Assembly: GCA_007694115.1 (NCBI GenBank)
Contig: RECJ01000159.1
Coordinates: 1 to 41,363 of the forward strand
DNA length: 41,363 bases
Source: Leptolyngbya sp. DLM2.Bin27
GTDB lineage: Bacteria > Cyanobacteriota > Cyanobacteriia > Phormidesmidales > Phormidesmidaceae
Direction: 5' to 3'
The notes beneath the pieces are model-generated. The model worked only from the letters and a program-made list of their open reading frames with translations. It was not told the origin of the DNA and made no database searches. A program made the translations under genes and the position numbers. Every line of letters begins with the position of its first letter. Positions within the stretch are counted from its first letter, which is position 1. Of this stretch, positions 18,392 to 27,275 are shown in pieces.

Positions 18392-19654
18392 ATGAACTCG
18401 TTGCCAAAACAGTTTACCCAACAGGCGGTGTGGATAGCAGCGGCCCTCATGGTTGGGGGCGGAGCCGGTTGGGCCGGACACCGCTATGTGTCTCAATCAG
18501 ATCGGGCACCCGCAGCCACAGCACCCGATTTAGCCTCGGGTATGCCGTCGCTGCTCAGAACTTCGCTGACCCAAGAGGCCGATTTAGCCCCCGAGGCGCT
18601 GCTGCCTGGTCAAGGGAGCAATAGCAATCAAAACTTTATTGCCCAGGCCGTAGAGCGAGTCGGGCCAGCGGTGGTGCGCATTGACGCCGAGCGGTCAGTG
18701 CCTAGCCTAGCCCCCGACGCCTTCAATAACCCCTTCTTCCGTCGCTTTTTTGAAGAAGAACGGCCCTCGTCAAGCCTGCCCGATCGCCTGGAGCAGGGCA
18801 CTGGCTCAGGGTTTATTCTCGATGCCTCGGGCCAAATTCTCACCAACGCCCACGTGGTAGAAGGGGCCGAAACCGTGCAGGTCACCCTGCGCGACGGGCG
18901 CAAATTTGAGGGCGAGGTGGTCGGAGTTGACTCAGTCACCGATGTCGCAGTGGTCAAAATCGACGCGGCAGACCTACCCACCGTCACGTTAGGCAGCACC
19001 CAAAGCCTGGCCCCTGGCCAGTGGGCGATCGCCATTGGCAACCCCCTCGGCCTCGACAACACCGTCACCGCTGGCATCATCAGCGCCCTGGGGCGCAGCA
19101 GCAATCAGGTGGGCATCCCCGACAAGCGGGTGCAGTTTATCCAAACCGATGCCGCCATCAACCCCGGCAACTCGGGCGGGCCATTGCTCAATGACCGGGG
19201 CGAAGTCATCGGTATGAACACCGCTATTCGCGCCAATGCTCAGGGGCTGGGGTTTGCCATCCCCATCGAAACCGCCAAACGTATCGCCGATGAGTTGTTT
19301 GCCAACGGCGTCGTGCAGCATCCCTTCTTGGGCATTCAAATGGTAGAGCTGTCGGCAGAAATGGTAGAGCGGATCAACCAAGAGCAGCAGCTCAACCTTC
19401 AACTCGCCGATGACAATGAACCCGGTGTCTTAATTGTGGGCGTGCTGCCCAATAGCCCCGCTCGATCGGCGGGCCTAGAGGTGGGGGATGTAATTCGCGC
19501 CATTGATGGCATCTCCGTAGATAGCCCGCCCGACGTGCAGGCCAAGGTAGAAGCTAGCAATATTGGCGACACCCTCAACCTAGAAATTCACCGCGATGGT
19601 CGCGATCAAACCATTGCCGTCAAACCCGCCGCCATGCCCTCTGATTTGCGCTAG
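18392..19654 (+). CDS. HtrA/Deg-family trypsin-like serine protease with PDZ domain
   Basis: GTGSGFILDASGQILTNAHVVEGA, TDVAVVKID, AINPGNSGGPLLNDRGEVIGMN; PDZ VLIVGVLPNSPARSAGLEVGDVIRAIDG. Confidence 0.95.
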   Translation: MNSLPKQFTQQAVWIAAALMVGGGAGWAGHRYVSQSDRAPAATAPDLASGMPSLLRTSLTQEADLAPEALLPGQGSNSNQNFIAQAVERVGPAVVRIDAERSVPSLAPDAFNNPFFRRFFEEERPSSSLPDRLEQGTGSGFILDASGQILTNAHVVEGAETVQVTLRDGRKFEGEVVGVDSVTDVAVVKIDAADLPTVTLGSTQSLAPGQWAIAIGNPLGLDNTVTAGIISALGRSSNQVGIPDKRVQFIQTDAAINPGNSGGPLLNDRGEVIGMNTAIRANAQGLGFAIPIETAKRIADELFANGVVQHPFLGIQMVELSAEMVERINQEQQLNLQLADDNEPGVLIVGVLPNSPARSAGLEVGDVIRAIDGISVDSPPDVQAKVEASNIGDTLNLEIHRDGRDQTIAVKPAAMPSDLR

Positions 19655-19693
19655 TAAGAGGGGGCAGGGCATCAGGGCGATGCCCGCCTCTGC

Positions 19694-20476
19694 CTATCTT
19701 TCCTGTTTCCCCAGCCGTGCTCCAGTGCGCAAAATCTGCCCAGCCAATACCGCTGCGCCAAAGCCGTTGTCAATGTTGACCACGCCGATGCCTGCGGCGC
19801 AGGAATTGAGCATGGTCAGTAGGGCCGACAGCCCGTTGAAGCTGGCCCCGTAGCCGACGCTGGTGGGCACCGCCACGATCGGACAGTCGGCCAGGCCCGC
19901 AACTACGCTGGGCAATGCGCCTTCCATGCCCGCTACCACAATCAGCACATCTACATCGCGAATCAGCTGGCGGTGGCGCAGCAGCCGGTGCAGCCCGGCC
20001 ACCCCCACATCCCACAGGCGCTTGACCGCAAAGCCGCTGAGCTCAGCGGTGATGGCAGCTTCTTCGGCCACGGGCAGGTCGGCGGTACCAGCGGTGAGAA
20101 TGCCGATGGTGCCAGGGTGCTGGGCCTTCCAGTTGAGGGGGACTAGGGCGCAGATGCGGGCCATATCGTAGTACAGCGCCGCTGGAATCTGCTGCTGCAC
20201 CTGGGCAAATACCTCTGGCTCAATCCGGGTCGCCATCACCACCGGGTTTTGCTGGTGCAGGCTGCGCATGATCTGGACAATCTGGGGCACGGTTTTGCCC
20301 GGCCCCCAGATCACTTCAGGAAAGCCTGTTCTAAGGGTGCGGTGGTGATCGACCTTGGCAAAGTCGTCAATGGGTTCAAAGTCGAGGTACTTAAGCTGGT
20401 CAAAGGCGGTTTCGGGGCTAAGCTGCCCTTGGGAAACAGCGTTGAGCAAGGCGCGCAGGGTATCGGGCTGAGTCAC
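19694..20476 (-). CDS. larB: Nickel pincer cofactor biosynthesis protein LarB (AIR carboxylase-like)
   Basis: FAKVDHHRTLRTGFPEVIWGPGKT, ILTAGTADLPVAEEAAITAE, VVAGMEGALPSVVAGL, PTSVGYGASFNGLSALLTMLNSCA. Confidence 0.93.
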   Translation of the reverse strand: MTQPDTLRALLNAVSQGQLSPETAFDQLKYLDFEPIDDFAKVDHHRTLRTGFPEVIWGPGKTVPQIVQIMRSLHQQNPVVMATRIEPEVFAQVQQQIPAALYYDMARICALVPLNWKAQHPGTIGILTAGTADLPVAEEAAITAELSGFAVKRLWDVGVAGLHRLLRHRQLIRDVDVLIVVAGMEGALPSVVAGLADCPIVAVPTSVGYGASFNGLSALLTMLNSCAAGIGVVNIDNGFGAAVLAGQILRTGARLGKQER

Positions 20477-20552
20477 AGAGCAAGGAGTGGCGGGGTTAGG
20501 AAAAACAAACGCTCAGTCAGCCCCGGTAAGAGCTTTAAAAAACGTCACAGGG

Positions 20553-20581
20553 TTGACATATCTAGGCTACCTCAGTGACAT
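20553..20581 (+). promoter_or_regulatory. Putative promoter (-35 TTGACA at 20553-20558; weak -10 at ~20576-20581)
   Basis: TTGACA-17 nt-TGACAT. Confidence 0.4.
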
Positions 20582-20587
20582 ACGCGG

Positions 20588-20658
20588 CCTCTACATTAAT
20601 TATTAATCGTTCACTCCTCAACACCCTCAGCGCCGGACCTAGCTCCGGCGCTTTTTTG
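20588..20658 (+). ncRNA. Yfr1-like small RNA candidate
   Basis: ~70 nt: promoter-like TTGACA, AT-rich ATTAATTATTAAT, CU-rich single-stranded UUCACUCCUCAACACCCUC, then intrinsic terminator AGCGCCGGA-cctagc-TCCGGCGCTTTTTT. Confidence 0.5.
20629..20657 (+). terminator. Rho-independent terminator with T6 tract
   Basis: AGCGCCGGA (20629-20637) / TCCGGCGCT (20644-20652) followed by TTTTTT; no plus-strand protein gene ends here. Confidence 0.9.
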
Positions 20659-20843
20659 TTCGTCCTTTTTTGTTTGTCTGTGGGGGAGGGTCACCATCGG
20701 TCGTCGCTGCTGGCTCGCTGGCTTTTTAGGGCCTGGGCATCCGGAAAGCCCAGGGAAGCGCTGTATTAATTAAACACAGTCCATCTGGCCCGCCTTTGGG
20801 CCTAGAGGGTATCAGCTTCTGTCCTGACGCTAATGTAAATCCT

Positions 20844-21206
20844 ATGAAACGGCATCTATGTGCGATCGCCCTGGCCAGTCTGGGGCTCAGTTTCCTCTCG
20901 CTGCCCGCCAGCGCTCGGCCTGAGATTGCCAGTGGTGACCAGCTTTTGACTACCGACATCGACGGCTGCCTGGCCCGGGCCGATCGCCTAATTGCCAACC
21001 TGGGGGTACAGTCTGACCAGGGCAGTATTGACCGCACCGGCTATTTCGAGGATGGTGCCTTTCGCATTCTTTGCTACGGGGCTGGCGATGACAGCAGTCT
21101 AGCGGTGGTGTTTGCCACCCACGAACAGTCAACGGAAGTGGCCTCTAGCTTTGTTCAGATGATGCTGAGCGAGCTGTCGAGCAGCGAGGCGGTTTCTCAG
21201 CAGTAG
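20844..21206 (+). CDS. Secreted hypothetical protein
   Basis: Internal ATG at 20844 gives signal peptide MKRHLCAIALASLGLSFLSLPASA. Confidence 0.7.
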   Translation: MKRHLCAIALASLGLSFLSLPASARPEIASGDQLLTTDIDGCLARADRLIANLGVQSDQGSIDRTGYFEDGAFRILCYGAGDDSSLAVVFATHEQSTEVASSFVQMMLSELSSSEAVSQQ

Positions 21207-21376
21207 GAGCCCTAGCAGCAGATGCCTGCCGACCCGTTACTTGACCCAGCTGGTGGTGGTTAATGCTCACAGCCTGGGGTCTACGGTTCCCGACTGGCCT
21301 TGAACCGTAAACCGCAAACCCCCTAACCGGCCACTGTGGGCTAGGCGGGTTGCTAGATGTCCTTTGGCCAGTCTAC

Positions 21377-22318
21377 CTACTGGTAAATATTGGCCGCCTT
21401 GAGTACGTGGTAGGTGATCAGCAGCTGGGTCAGCGCCAGGGGATAGCTTTGCAGGGTTTCGCCCGTCGTGCCCACCACCTTGCCGATGTCGGTATTGCCC
21501 TCAATGCTGCAAAACTGACCCAGGTAAGGAATCTCATTGCACAGGGTGCGCTCTAGCTCTTGCACCGGCTTTTCGGTGGCGTGACCGTCAATTTCGAGCA
21601 CGTCTACGGGCTTACCCATGTCGCGATCGAGGCCCATGCGCACCGCATCGCTGAGGGAGCCGCCGTTTTTGTCTTCTAAAAGGTGGGTAAAGTCGGGGTG
21701 GGGAATGGTGGGCCGCATTACCAGGCGCACATTGAGCAGTAGCTCATCTTCGCTGCTTTCGTCTTCGGGGGGGTAAAAGCTCACCACTACGTCAGCCCAC
21801 TGCCGCTGGGGGCGAATGAACGCTTCAGAATCACCCTCCCGCGCTTTGATTTGATCGATCACCTCTTCGGCGGTATAGCCTCGCTTGCGGGTGTCGCGCT
21901 TGATCTTCCAGGTGGCACGCAGGTCTTCGGGCGGGGCCAGGTAAACCTTGACATCGTAGGCGTCGCGGCAGGCTCGGGTCGAGTAGCCCAGCAGCCCTTC
22001 GACAATCACAAACCGCTTGGGTTCGATGTATTCGGGGGCGTCAAACCCGCCGCTGGTGTGGTTGTAGATGGGTTTGAGAATGGGCTGCCCGGTACGCAAC
22101 AGACCCAGGTGCTGCTGAATGATGTCGATATAGTTACAGTCGGGGTGCAGGGCAGAGATCCCCATCTCTTTGCGCTGTTTGCGATCGTAGCGGTGGTAGT
22201 CGTCCGTGCAGATGGTGGTGACCTGGTGTTCGCCTAAAATTTGAGCAATGCCTCGCGTCAGGGTTGTTTTACCCGCCGCACTATCACCCACAATGCCAAG
22301 GATTACTGGACGACTCAT
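21377..22318 (-). CDS. Phosphoribulokinase/uridine kinase family protein, PRK paralog
   Basis: GIVGDSAAGKTTLTRGI P-loop, ICTDDYHRYDRKQRKEMGISALHPDCNYIDI, PIYNHTSGGFDAPEYIEPKRFVIVEGLLGY; C-terminus differs from the Calvin-cycle enzyme. Confidence 0.88.
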   Translation of the reverse strand: MSRPVILGIVGDSAAGKTTLTRGIAQILGEHQVTTICTDDYHRYDRKQRKEMGISALHPDCNYIDIIQQHLGLLRTGQPILKPIYNHTSGGFDAPEYIEPKRFVIVEGLLGYSTRACRDAYDVKVYLAPPEDLRATWKIKRDTRKRGYTAEEVIDQIKAREGDSEAFIRPQRQWADVVVSFYPPEDESSEDELLLNVRLVMRPTIPHPDFTHLLEDKNGGSLSDAVRMGLDRDMGKPVDVLEIDGHATEKPVQELERTLCNEIPYLGQFCSIEGNTDIGKVVGTTGETLQSYPLALTQLLITYHVLKAANIYQ

Positions 22319-22569
22319 AGATTTCTCCAGGGGTTTATAGCTAACAGTTAGTTACACCATTGTAGGAACCTGCGGGATCATCACCAAATTTTTCTTGCGC
22401 TGCGTCCAATGGCCTGAGGCCAAAGAGGCCAAAATTGAACAGTGGAGTATGCTCAGTAGCCCATGCGGGTAAGGGCACGGCACTTGCGCCTAGAGTTTTT
22501 TGCGTGAGTTGCCGGAGCCCGTGGCCCCCTCGACCCCAACCACCAACCACGGCTTTGCCAGAGGTTAAC

Positions 22570-22677
22570 TGATCCCAAATCTGAATTACATAACCCCGAT
22601 GCCCCAAAGGCCAAACCCTAGGGGCGAACAGGATTTGCCCTGGTCAATCGGGGGTACCCAAGCAGAATTTGGGATCA
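22570..22677 (-). other. Long imperfect hairpin downstream of the 22682 membrane protein gene
   Basis: TGATCCCAAAT (22570-22580)/ATTTGGGATCA (22667-22677) and CCCCGAT (22594-22600)/ATCGGGG (22647-22653) nested pairing. Confidence 0.6.
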
Positions 22678-22681
22678 GGGG

Positions 22682-23158
22682 TTAACTCAGCAAAGTGTCA
22701 ATGTCCTGGTCGCGTAGGTAGCCCACTAGCATGGGGCTAACCCCGGTGACTAACGTGATAAACACCACCAGTACCCGCTGCCCCATGTCCAGGCTGCCCA
22801 GCAAATCTCCCAGGGCTACGCTATCGGTAGCCCGTTGGGTGCCGATAAACCAGGCGTTGCAGGTTAGCGATGTCCACAGGTCTACCCCTAGGGCCATGAG
22901 CCACACCAGCCGCAGAAGCAACAGCTGGAAACCGAAGGCACTGTAGCGCTGCCGCCGTTGCCAAATGGGTCGAGTCGAGAAATTGAAGGCCACCACGATT
23001 AGCGCGCCGATCACCCCTAGGCTGATCGTAACTAGGTTGCGGCTGTCTAAAATAATCAAAATTCCCAGCAACGTGGTGATTAAGTCCCACACGGTGCTGA
23101 GCTGGAGCGCCGCCATGAGCACCAGTTTGCGGAGACTGACCGGCGGAGACTGATGCAT
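22682..23158 (-). CDS. Multi-pass membrane protein of unknown function
   Basis: Likely start MHQSPPVSLRK; four hydrophobic segments. ORF track start (23236) also possible. Confidence 0.65.
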   Translation of the reverse strand: MHQSPPVSLRKLVLMAALQLSTVWDLITTLLGILIILDSRNLVTISLGVIGALIVVAFNFSTRPIWQRRQRYSAFGFQLLLLRLVWLMALGVDLWTSLTCNAWFIGTQRATDSVALGDLLGSLDMGQRVLVVFITLVTGVSPMLVGYLRDQDIDTLLS

Positions 23159-23419
23159 CGTGCGACCACCCCTGTAGTTAAACTCTTTTGCGATATCTAG
23201 GCCGCGATGGCTGGCTACGTCCTGATGCCAGGTCATAGCCTCCTAGTCGATGTCTTTACTCTAGGCCTGGAAGGCGAGAACATGCCGCCAAGGATAGGTT
23301 TCTTTCAAATTTGTTGCGGATGTTTAGGCTAGGCTGCTGGCTTAGGGTTGGGGTTACCCTGACTAGGTTCGGTAAAATGCAGGGAAAACTGACCTTGACC
23401 TGCACTCTCGGTAGACGGC

Positions 23420-24052
23420 ATGGCGATCAAACCCATTCAGTATGAAACGCTGCTCTCGGTCTGCACCGACCACGAAGGAGCGCTAGAACTGCTCAAGCAC
23501 CACCGTCCTTATCTAGAAGCGGTGCCTAGCATGCGGCGACCCGAGGAGAGCGTCATCACTCTGCCCCTGCCCAACATTCGCCTGCGCGATGCCGTACACC
23601 TCAACCCCCACAGCCCCTGCATCGCCCCCGGCGCGGTGATGCCCCTGCCCGGTGATGTGGCGCTGCTGATGTGCGACCCCGAGTGGAAGATCAAAACCGG
23701 CATCGAAATTGTGATCTATATTCATCGCCCCCAGGAAGATTTCTCAGATCTGCTGCTGCGCTGGCGGCATACGCAGATCCTGTGCGATCGCGGCTACGAG
23801 TGGCTGCTGCCGCAAAAATACGATCACCTGCTCAGCGATGGCACCGACAGGCTCCATCCTCTATTTGTCTTGTTTGCAGAAACCCCCGATCACATTCTCA
23901 AGGGGCTGCGGGGGGCGGGCCTGCCCACTGTGGTACTGCCCTTTGAGGCTGAGGCCGCAGCTGATCCTGAACCAGAGAGCACCCTGGAGCTTGGCGACAT
24001 GCCAGGGTTTGACGACATTGATACCAGCGCCCTAGAATCCCCCGATGAGTAA
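23420..24052 (+). CDS. Hypothetical conserved-type protein (210 aa), translationally coupled to the downstream GT
   Basis: ORF overlaps next start by 8 nt (ATGAGTAA), same strand. Confidence 0.65.
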   Translation: MAIKPIQYETLLSVCTDHEGALELLKHHRPYLEAVPSMRRPEESVITLPLPNIRLRDAVHLNPHSPCIAPGAVMPLPGDVALLMCDPEWKIKTGIEIVIYIHRPQEDFSDLLLRWRHTQILCDRGYEWLLPQKYDHLLSDGTDRLHPLFVLFAETPDHILKGLRGAGLPTVVLPFEAEAAADPEPESTLELGDMPGFDDIDTSALESPDE

Positions 24053-25664
24053 ACGCTGGGATCTGTTTGTGTCGCCGGTCTGGTACTGGGGCCGCTGGTT
24101 TTTGCTGGGGTTTTTGGCCCTGCGGCTGGTGTTTTGGCTGACGGCCTTTCCGAACCCCGACGAAGCCTACTACTGGCTGTGGGGGCAGCGGCCAGGCTTT
24201 TCCTACTACGACCATCCGCCCTTTCACGCCTGGGTGCAGGGGGCCTTTGGGGCGGCCCTGGGGCGATCTCTCTTTGTGCTGCGGCTGCCCAATGTGGTCA
24301 GTAGCGGCATTTTAGGGTTTACGTTCTACCATATCTGTCGCTACCTCTATGGCGATCCGGGGGGCAATCCGGGGGGCAATCCGGGGGGCGATCCGGCGCG
24401 CGATCGCTTCTGGCTGGTGATGCTGCTCGGGGTGGCGTCACCGCTGTACTTCTGGTATCTCGGGCTGGCCTGGCACGACCACTGGCTGGTCACCTTTGCG
24501 GTGGTCAGCAGTTTTTTATTTGTCCGCTACGTCGATCGCAGCGTCGAGCATCCGGGCCAGGGCAGCGGCTGGGATCTCTACGGGGCGGCGTTTTTTCTGG
24601 GCCTAGCGGGGCTGTGTAAGTACAATGCAGTGTTTGTGGGTCTGGGCTTTTTGGCCCTGATCTTGGTCGATCAGCGCAGGCGACAGGTGCTGCGCGATCG
24701 CCGCCTCTACCTGGCCCTGGGGCTGCTGGCCCTGGTGCTCTCGCCGATTCTGATCTGGAATATTCAGAACGACTTTTTCTCGTTTCGGTTCTACCGCGAT
24801 CGCACCGCCGGCGGCGGGTTCACCCTCAACCTGATCCAGCCCTTGGTGTTTTTGGCCCTGTGTGGCCTCATCCTCGGCCCCATTCAGTCCTGGAGCATTG
24901 GTCGGCTGGTGCGCCAAGGGGGGCGCACCAGCATCGCCCGCAAATCTTGCTATCCAGCCCTGGCGCTATGGGTGTTTGGCCTGTCTACCGCCGCCTTTAC
25001 CGCCCTCTCCACTGTCTCCGTTGCCCTGTTCTACTGGAATATTCTGGCCTACCCGCTGCTGTTTCCCCTGCTCACCGATCAGTTTTACCGCCCCCCATGG
25101 CCCCACCTCGCCCGGCCTCGGCAGTTGGCTACCGCCCAGGGTTTGGGGCTGGTCGTATCAGCGGTTCTTGTGGTCTATTACACCCTGATCCCCCTCGGCA
25201 CCTTCTTTGGTGCTGTGGACCCCGACGGTGCTGCCCTGTTTGGCTGGCCCCAGGTCGCCCAGGCGGTGACAGCCCAGGCCGAAGAGCTTGAGAACCCTCT
25301 GCTGCTCACCACCGACTACCGCTCGGCCTCGGCCCTGGCCTACACCCTCAACAACCCCAACGTGCTGGCCATCTCAGGCCGCCTTGACCAGTTCGACTTT
25401 TGGTACGATGCCCCAGCCCTAGAGGGGCGCGATGCCGTGTTGCTGGGCAACACCTGGCACCCGATTTGCCCCACCCACCGGGCCATGTTTGACCGCGTAG
25501 ACCCAGCCACAACGGTGGAGGTGCGCCGCTTTGGCCGGCTGCTGCAAACCTACGAAATTGTCAGAGGCTACGGCTTTAGGGCAGGGCCAGAGGGCTACCC
25601 CCTCAGCCCTGACTATCCCCTGGCCTTTACCAGCGACGGCGAACAGTGTTTGCCGGAGGAATGA
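24045..25664 (+). CDS. Glycosyltransferase family 39-like multi-pass membrane protein (ArnT/PMT-type)
   Basis: AFPNPDEAYYWLWGQRPGFSYYDHPPFHAWVQGAFG, many TM segments, SPLYFWYLGLAWHDHWLVTF. Confidence 0.88.
   Translation: MSKRWDLFVSPVWYWGRWFLLGFLALRLVFWLTAFPNPDEAYYWLWGQRPGFSYYDHPPFHAWVQGAFGAALGRSLFVLRLPNVVSSGILGFTFYHICRYLYGDPGGNPGGNPGGDPARDRFWLVMLLGVASPLYFWYLGLAWHDHWLVTFAVVSSFLFVRYVDRSVEHPGQGSGWDLYGAAFFLGLAGLCKYNAVFVGLGFLALILVDQRRRQVLRDRRLYLALGLLALVLSPILIWNIQNDFFSFRFYRDRTAGGGFTLNLIQPLVFLALCGLILGPIQSWSIGRLVRQGGRTSIARKSCYPALALWVFGLSTAAFTALSTVSVALFYWNILAYPLLFPLLTDQFYRPPWPHLARPRQLATAQGLGLVVSAVLVVYYTLIPLGTFFGAVDPDGAALFGWPQVAQAVTAQAEELENPLLLTTDYRSASALAYTLNNPNVLAISGRLDQFDFWYDAPALEGRDAVLLGNTWHPICPTHRAMFDRVDPATTVEVRRFGRLLQTYEIVRGYGFRAGPEGYPLSPDYPLAFTSDGEQCLPEE
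24354..24401. repeat. In-frame 12-bp tandem repeat in the GT39-like gene
   Basis: gatccggggggc aatccggggggc aatccggggggc gatccggcgcgc, encoding DPGGNPGGNPGGDPARD. Confidence 0.92.
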
Positions 25665-25690
25665 GATTTTTTGCAAAATGCCGCTTCACC

Positions 25691-27175
25691 TCAATACCGT
25701 TCCACACCGGGAAATGCTGCGGTTGTTGCATTGCGAGCCATATCACGAGCGGCTTCGCCGCAGGTGCGGGGGGTGGGCAGCAGCTTGGTTGGGTTGGCCA
25801 GTCGATCAGGGTCAAAGGCCTGCCGTACCCAGCCCATTGATTCCAGGTCTGACGGCGAGAACATGTCGGGCATATAGCAGCGCTTATCGGCCCCAATGCC
25901 GTGCTCACCCGAGATGCTGCCGCCCACCCGCACGCACAGCCTGAGAATATCGCCGCCCAGTTCTTCTACCTGCTCTAGCTCGCCGGGGATCGCGTTGTTG
26001 TAGAGAATCAGCGGGTGCAGGTTACCGTCGCCTGCGTGGAAGACATTGGCCACTCGGTAGCCGTGCTGATCGCCCAGCGCCTCAATTTCTTTCAGCACGT
26101 AGGGCAGCTGCGTGCGCGGAATCACGCCATCCTGCACGTAGTAGTCAGGGCTGAGTTTACCCATGGCAGCAAAGGCTGCCTTGCGCCCCTTCCACAGACG
26201 CAGGCGCTCGTCGGGGTCGGTGGCAACGGTGATGGTGCGGGCACCGTTTTGGCGGCAAAGATCAGCGATGCGATCGCCCGTTGCCGCCACCTCCGCCGGT
26301 AGCCCATCGATCTCGATCAGCAAGATCGCCGCCGCGTCGCGGGGGTAACAGTTGGTGGCCACCACATCTTCTACCGCGTTGAGGCTAAAGTTGTCCATCA
26401 TCTCCATCCCAGCGGGGATGATGCCCGAGCTGGTGATCGCCGATACGGCACCACCCGCCGCCGCCACCGAGGTAAAGTCGGCCAGCAGCACCTGAATCGA
26501 CTGGGGTGCTTTGAGAATGCGCAGGGTAATTTCGGTGGCGATGCCCAGGGTGCCTTCAGAGCCGACAAATAGGCCGCAGAGATCGTAGCCAGGGGTTTCG
26601 GCCACCTCACCGCCGAGGTCGGCAATCTCGCCGCTGGGCAGCACCACCTTAAGCCCCAGCACATGGTTAGTGGTCACCCCATACTTGAGGCAGTGCACCC
26701 CGCCCGAGTTTTCAGCCACATTGCCGCCCACCGAGCACACCGATTGGCTAGAGGGGTCGGGGGCATAGTAGAAGCCCGCGCCGCTGACCGCCTGGGTGAC
26801 CCAGTTGTTGATCACCCCTGGCTGCACCACCACCCGCTGGTTCTCAAAATCCACCGAGAGAATCTGATTCATGGTAGCGGTGACAATCAGCACCGAGTCT
26901 TCGATCGGTAGCGCCCCGCCGGAGAGGCCCGTGCCAGCGCCCCTGGCCACAAAGGGTACCTGAAACCGGTTGCAGATTTTTACCGCCGCCGCCACCTGGG
27001 CGGTGGTCTTGGGCAGCACCACCACAGCGGGGCGCTGACGGTAGCTGGTCAGCCCATCGCACTCGTAAACCAAAATTTCTTCTTTGCGGCGCACCACACG
27101 GTCTGCCCCTAGGGCTACCGTAAAGGCGTCAATGATCGGTAACCAGTTGATGGCGGCTGGTGCTGCTACAGTCAT
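25691..27175 (-). CDS. glcD: Glycolate oxidase subunit GlcD / FAD-linked oxidase
   Basis: VPFVARGAGTGLSGGALPIEDSVLI, GGNVAENSGGVHCLKYGVTTNHVLGLKVVLPSGE, FHAGDGNLHPLI, SISGEHGIGADKR. Confidence 0.95.
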   Translation of the reverse strand: MTVAAPAAINWLPIIDAFTVALGADRVVRRKEEILVYECDGLTSYRQRPAVVVLPKTTAQVAAAVKICNRFQVPFVARGAGTGLSGGALPIEDSVLIVTATMNQILSVDFENQRVVVQPGVINNWVTQAVSGAGFYYAPDPSSQSVCSVGGNVAENSGGVHCLKYGVTTNHVLGLKVVLPSGEIADLGGEVAETPGYDLCGLFVGSEGTLGIATEITLRILKAPQSIQVLLADFTSVAAAGGAVSAITSSGIIPAGMEMMDNFSLNAVEDVVATNCYPRDAAAILLIEIDGLPAEVAATGDRIADLCRQNGARTITVATDPDERLRLWKGRKAAFAAMGKLSPDYYVQDGVIPRTQLPYVLKEIEALGDQHGYRVANVFHAGDGNLHPLILYNNAIPGELEQVEELGGDILRLCVRVGGSISGEHGIGADKRCYMPDMFSPSDLESMGWVRQAFDPDRLANPTKLLPTPRTCGEAARDMARNATTAAFPGVERY

Positions 27176-27275
27176 GGGTTTGCGTTGCTCAAGATGACTT
27201 TGATCCTAGCGCGAATTACAGACTGTCCAGTCCGATTGCGGGTCAGCGTTATCTCTGGAGTTTAATGAGAGGCAG

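Noticed and set aside
20732-20754. CCTGGGC...GCCCAGG hairpin upstream of the secreted protein
   Set aside because: Only 7-bp stem with no T tract on either strand; weak terminator evidence
20575-20769. 64-aa plus-strand ORF
   Set aside because: Spans an intrinsic terminator and the sRNA candidate; unlikely to be coding
22341-22607. 88-aa minus-strand ORF upstream of the PRK paralog
   Set aside because: Runs into the long hairpin, no RBS or motif; likely spurious
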